Made by a program: the position numbers and the translations under genes. Below the pieces are notes generated by a model that was given only the letters and a program-made list of their open reading frames with translations, was not told the DNA's origin and searched no databases. This document shows positions 7,023 through 7,796 of a stretch of 7,796 bases of DNA, one piece after another. Numbering within the stretch: position 1 is the stretch's first letter; every line of letters starts with the position of its first letter. The stretch comes from Bacteroidales bacterium (GTDB taxonomy: Bacteria; Bacteroidota; Bacteroidia; Bacteroidales; P3). The DNA lies in NCBI GenBank assembly GCA_016296345.1, contig JAEDJL010000059.1, forward strand, positions 1 to 7,796. The letters are read 5' to 3'.

Positions 7023-7084
7023 GCAACAAATCTGCAACAAATTTGTCAAAACAGGAGTTTTTTAGACTTGATTTCGGCAACAAA
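7023..7084. repeat. GCAACAAA direct repeats, att-like region
   Basis: GCAACAAAT occurs at 7023-7031 and 7034-7042, an 11-base period, and GCAACAAA again at 7077-7084. The second copy overlaps a perfect 10-bp palindrome, ACAAATTTGT, at 7037-7046. Short direct repeats of this kind are seen beside tyrosine-recombinase attachment sites in Bacteroidota, and this copy lies between host genes and phage-type genes. No integrase is in the window, so an attachment-site role is inferred only. Confidence 0.4.
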
Positions 7085-7088
7085 GATA
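7081..7088 (-). promoter_or_regulatory. Leftward -7-like box
   Basis: On the minus strand the bases read TATCTTTG, an exact TAnnTTTG match identical to the boxes ahead of the two host transcription units. I find no TTTG at the right distance upstream, and no open reading frame of note lies to the left before 6812. It may drive a short RNA, be a remnant of a host gene's promoter, or be chance. Confidence 0.3.
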
Positions 7089-7089
7089 G

Positions 7090-7605
7090 TTATTTTTGAT
7101 AAAATTTGAGTATATGGGCTTTAATTCTTTTTATGGTGTAAATTATCAATAGAAAAATTATCGCCGACCAAAAGCCGTAAATTGAAGTCTTCTGAAACCA
7201 AGTCAGCTTTCTTGGCACTTCCACCGTCTCTGTCATGGTTTCTGTCTTGATATGTTCACGATAGATAATGCTGTCCCTCCGCTCAACAGGTTTCTGAATT
7301 TCTACGGGCTTATTCTGCGGCTTTGTTTTCAGGTCGTGATAGAGAGAGCCGTCAGGGTTGATGCGTGCTTCCGAGGTGGCGTAATCGTTTTCAAGGTTTG
7401 AAACGCTGTCACGGGTCTCACACTCGGCAGTCTGAAATGGTATCTCTACATAGACTGTATCAGGGACGTAAAGTGTAACGGTTTCCACCCTCACGCTATC
7501 TTTCTTTTCGCTGTTCATGCTGTCAGATAAGTAAAGGGGAGCGGCACAACCACACAGGAGGAGAGCCGTGATAAGAAGAGGTATGAGTAATCTGAGTTTC
7601 TTCAT
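7090..7605 (-). CDS. Probable unimolecular spanin: lipoprotein with C-terminal membrane segment
   Basis: The 171-residue product starts with a basic, hydrophobic lipoprotein signal peptide ending in the lipobox LCGC, so Cys20 would be lipidated. Residues 21-140 are hydrophilic, with repeated DS, TVxV and PDTVYVEIP elements that suggest an extended periplasmic rod. Residues 142-158 (in YGFWSAIIFLLIIY) form a single membrane segment, followed by the basic tail KRIK and KFYQK, which predicts a cytoplasmic C-terminus. An outer-membrane anchor at the N-terminus and an inner-membrane anchor at the C-terminus is the arrangement of unimolecular spanins such as phage T1 gp11, which fuse the two membranes at the end of lysis. 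The gene starts 7 bases after the stop of an amidase/endolysin gene on the same strand, the expected neighbour. I recall similar lipoproteins beside amidases in Bacteroides prophages. The start ATG gives an ideal signal peptide. Alternatively it is an ordinary envelope lipoprotein of a mobile island. Confidence 0.82.
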   Translation of the reverse strand: MKKLRLLIPLLITALLLCGCAAPLYLSDSMNSEKKDSVRVETVTLYVPDTVYVEIPFQTAECETRDSVSNLENDYATSEARINPDGSLYHDLKTKPQNKPVEIQKPVERRDSIIYREHIKTETMTETVEVPRKLTWFQKTSIYGFWSAIIFLLIIYTIKRIKAHILKFYQK

Positions 7606-7612
7606 TGCTTTG

Positions 7613-7796
7613 TTATTTGATTTGGTTGATGAACGATTTGATGCCTTGAACGTGTGTCGAAGTTACAGCCTGTTTGCCCTTTTCACTCAGAAGAAACGCA
7701 ACGTCTTCTCTGTTGTCCTGAAACAGGTTCTCGGTCAGAACAGCGGCGCAGAGAGTGTCACGGCACATGGCGAGGTTCTGAGCGATATACATTTCA
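7613..7796 (-). CDS. N-acetylmuramoyl-L-alanine amidase (Amidase_3 type), 3' end only
   Basis: Reading leftward from 7795, sixty codons precede a TAA at 7615-7613, and the gene continues beyond the right edge. The fragment contains RDTLCAAVLTENLFQDN, then EDVAFLLSEKG and HVQGIKSFI, the characteristic C-terminal part of Amidase_3 zinc amidases. The glutamate in LTEN is the conserved catalytic glutamate; the two zinc histidines and the first glutamate would lie outside the window. These enzymes cleave the bond between N-acetylmuramic acid and L-alanine in peptidoglycan. The AVLTENLFQDN form is the one I associate with Bacteroides phage and prophage endolysins. It is followed after 7 bases by the lipoprotein gene, making a compact lysis pair; no holin gene is visible in the window. 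Confidence 0.85.
   Translation of the reverse strand, partial: EMYIAQNLAMCRDTLCAAVLTENLFQDNREDVAFLLSEKGKQAVTSTHVQGIKSFINQIK

Larger units (their letters stand above)
6813..7089. other. Spacer between host operon and phage-type genes
   Basis: These 277 bases hold no gene. They contain two hairpins, three copies of CAGGAGTTT (direct at 6991-6999 and 7052-7060, inverted at 6958-6966), the GCAACAAA repeats and a leftward -7-like box. If a mobile element was inserted here, its edge most likely lies in this stretch. Confidence 0.5.

Overview
The window looks like chromosomal DNA of a member of the Bacteroidota, most likely order Bacteroidales, with a prophage-like element entering from the right edge. 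The pointers are TAnnTTTG-type -7 promoter boxes ahead of two genes, weak Shine-Dalgarno sequences, and protein families typical of gut Bacteroidales: a zinc-ribbon plus FGE-sulfatase-fold protein, a characteristic PLP aminotransferase, and a secreted M23 peptidase with a long C-terminal region. The species cannot be named from this sequence alone.

Layout from left to right. (1) Positions 2-811 (+) hold the 3' part of a zinc-ribbon/FGE-fold protein whose 5' end lies outside the window. The fold is the C-type-lectin-like one used by variable proteins of diversity-generating retroelements, but no reverse transcriptase or template repeat is visible. (2) Positions 812-1340 are non-coding, with several small dyads, a weak terminator candidate and a good Bacteroidota promoter followed by a long leader. 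(3) Positions 1341-2666 (+) encode a class I/II PLP aminotransferase, closed by a strong 15-bp hairpin terminator. (4) Positions 2934-6812 (+) are a probable two-gene operon: an alpha/beta hydrolase, then 15 bp later a 1018-residue ORF that joins a complete MATE transporter to a complete periplasmic M23 metallopeptidase. (5) Positions 6813-7089 are a hairpin- and repeat-rich spacer. (6) Positions 7090-7796 (-) carry a lysis-type pair: a lipoprotein with a C-terminal membrane segment (unimolecular-spanin architecture) and, upstream of it, the C-terminal 60 residues of an Amidase_3-type endolysin that runs off the right edge.

The two most notable items are the MATE-M23 fusion and the lysis pair. 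The fusion junction keeps what looks like a whole signal peptide, which would act as a thirteenth membrane segment and place the peptidase in the periplasm, so the fusion is topologically coherent. It could also be a recent loss of a stop/start pair or a sequence error. The lysis pair points left and stops just short of a spacer with GCAACAAA direct repeats, so the host/prophage boundary probably lies between about 6813 and 7090; this is inference, because no integrase is visible. The hydrolase and the fusion protein are probably co-transcribed, but no pathway links them on sequence evidence.
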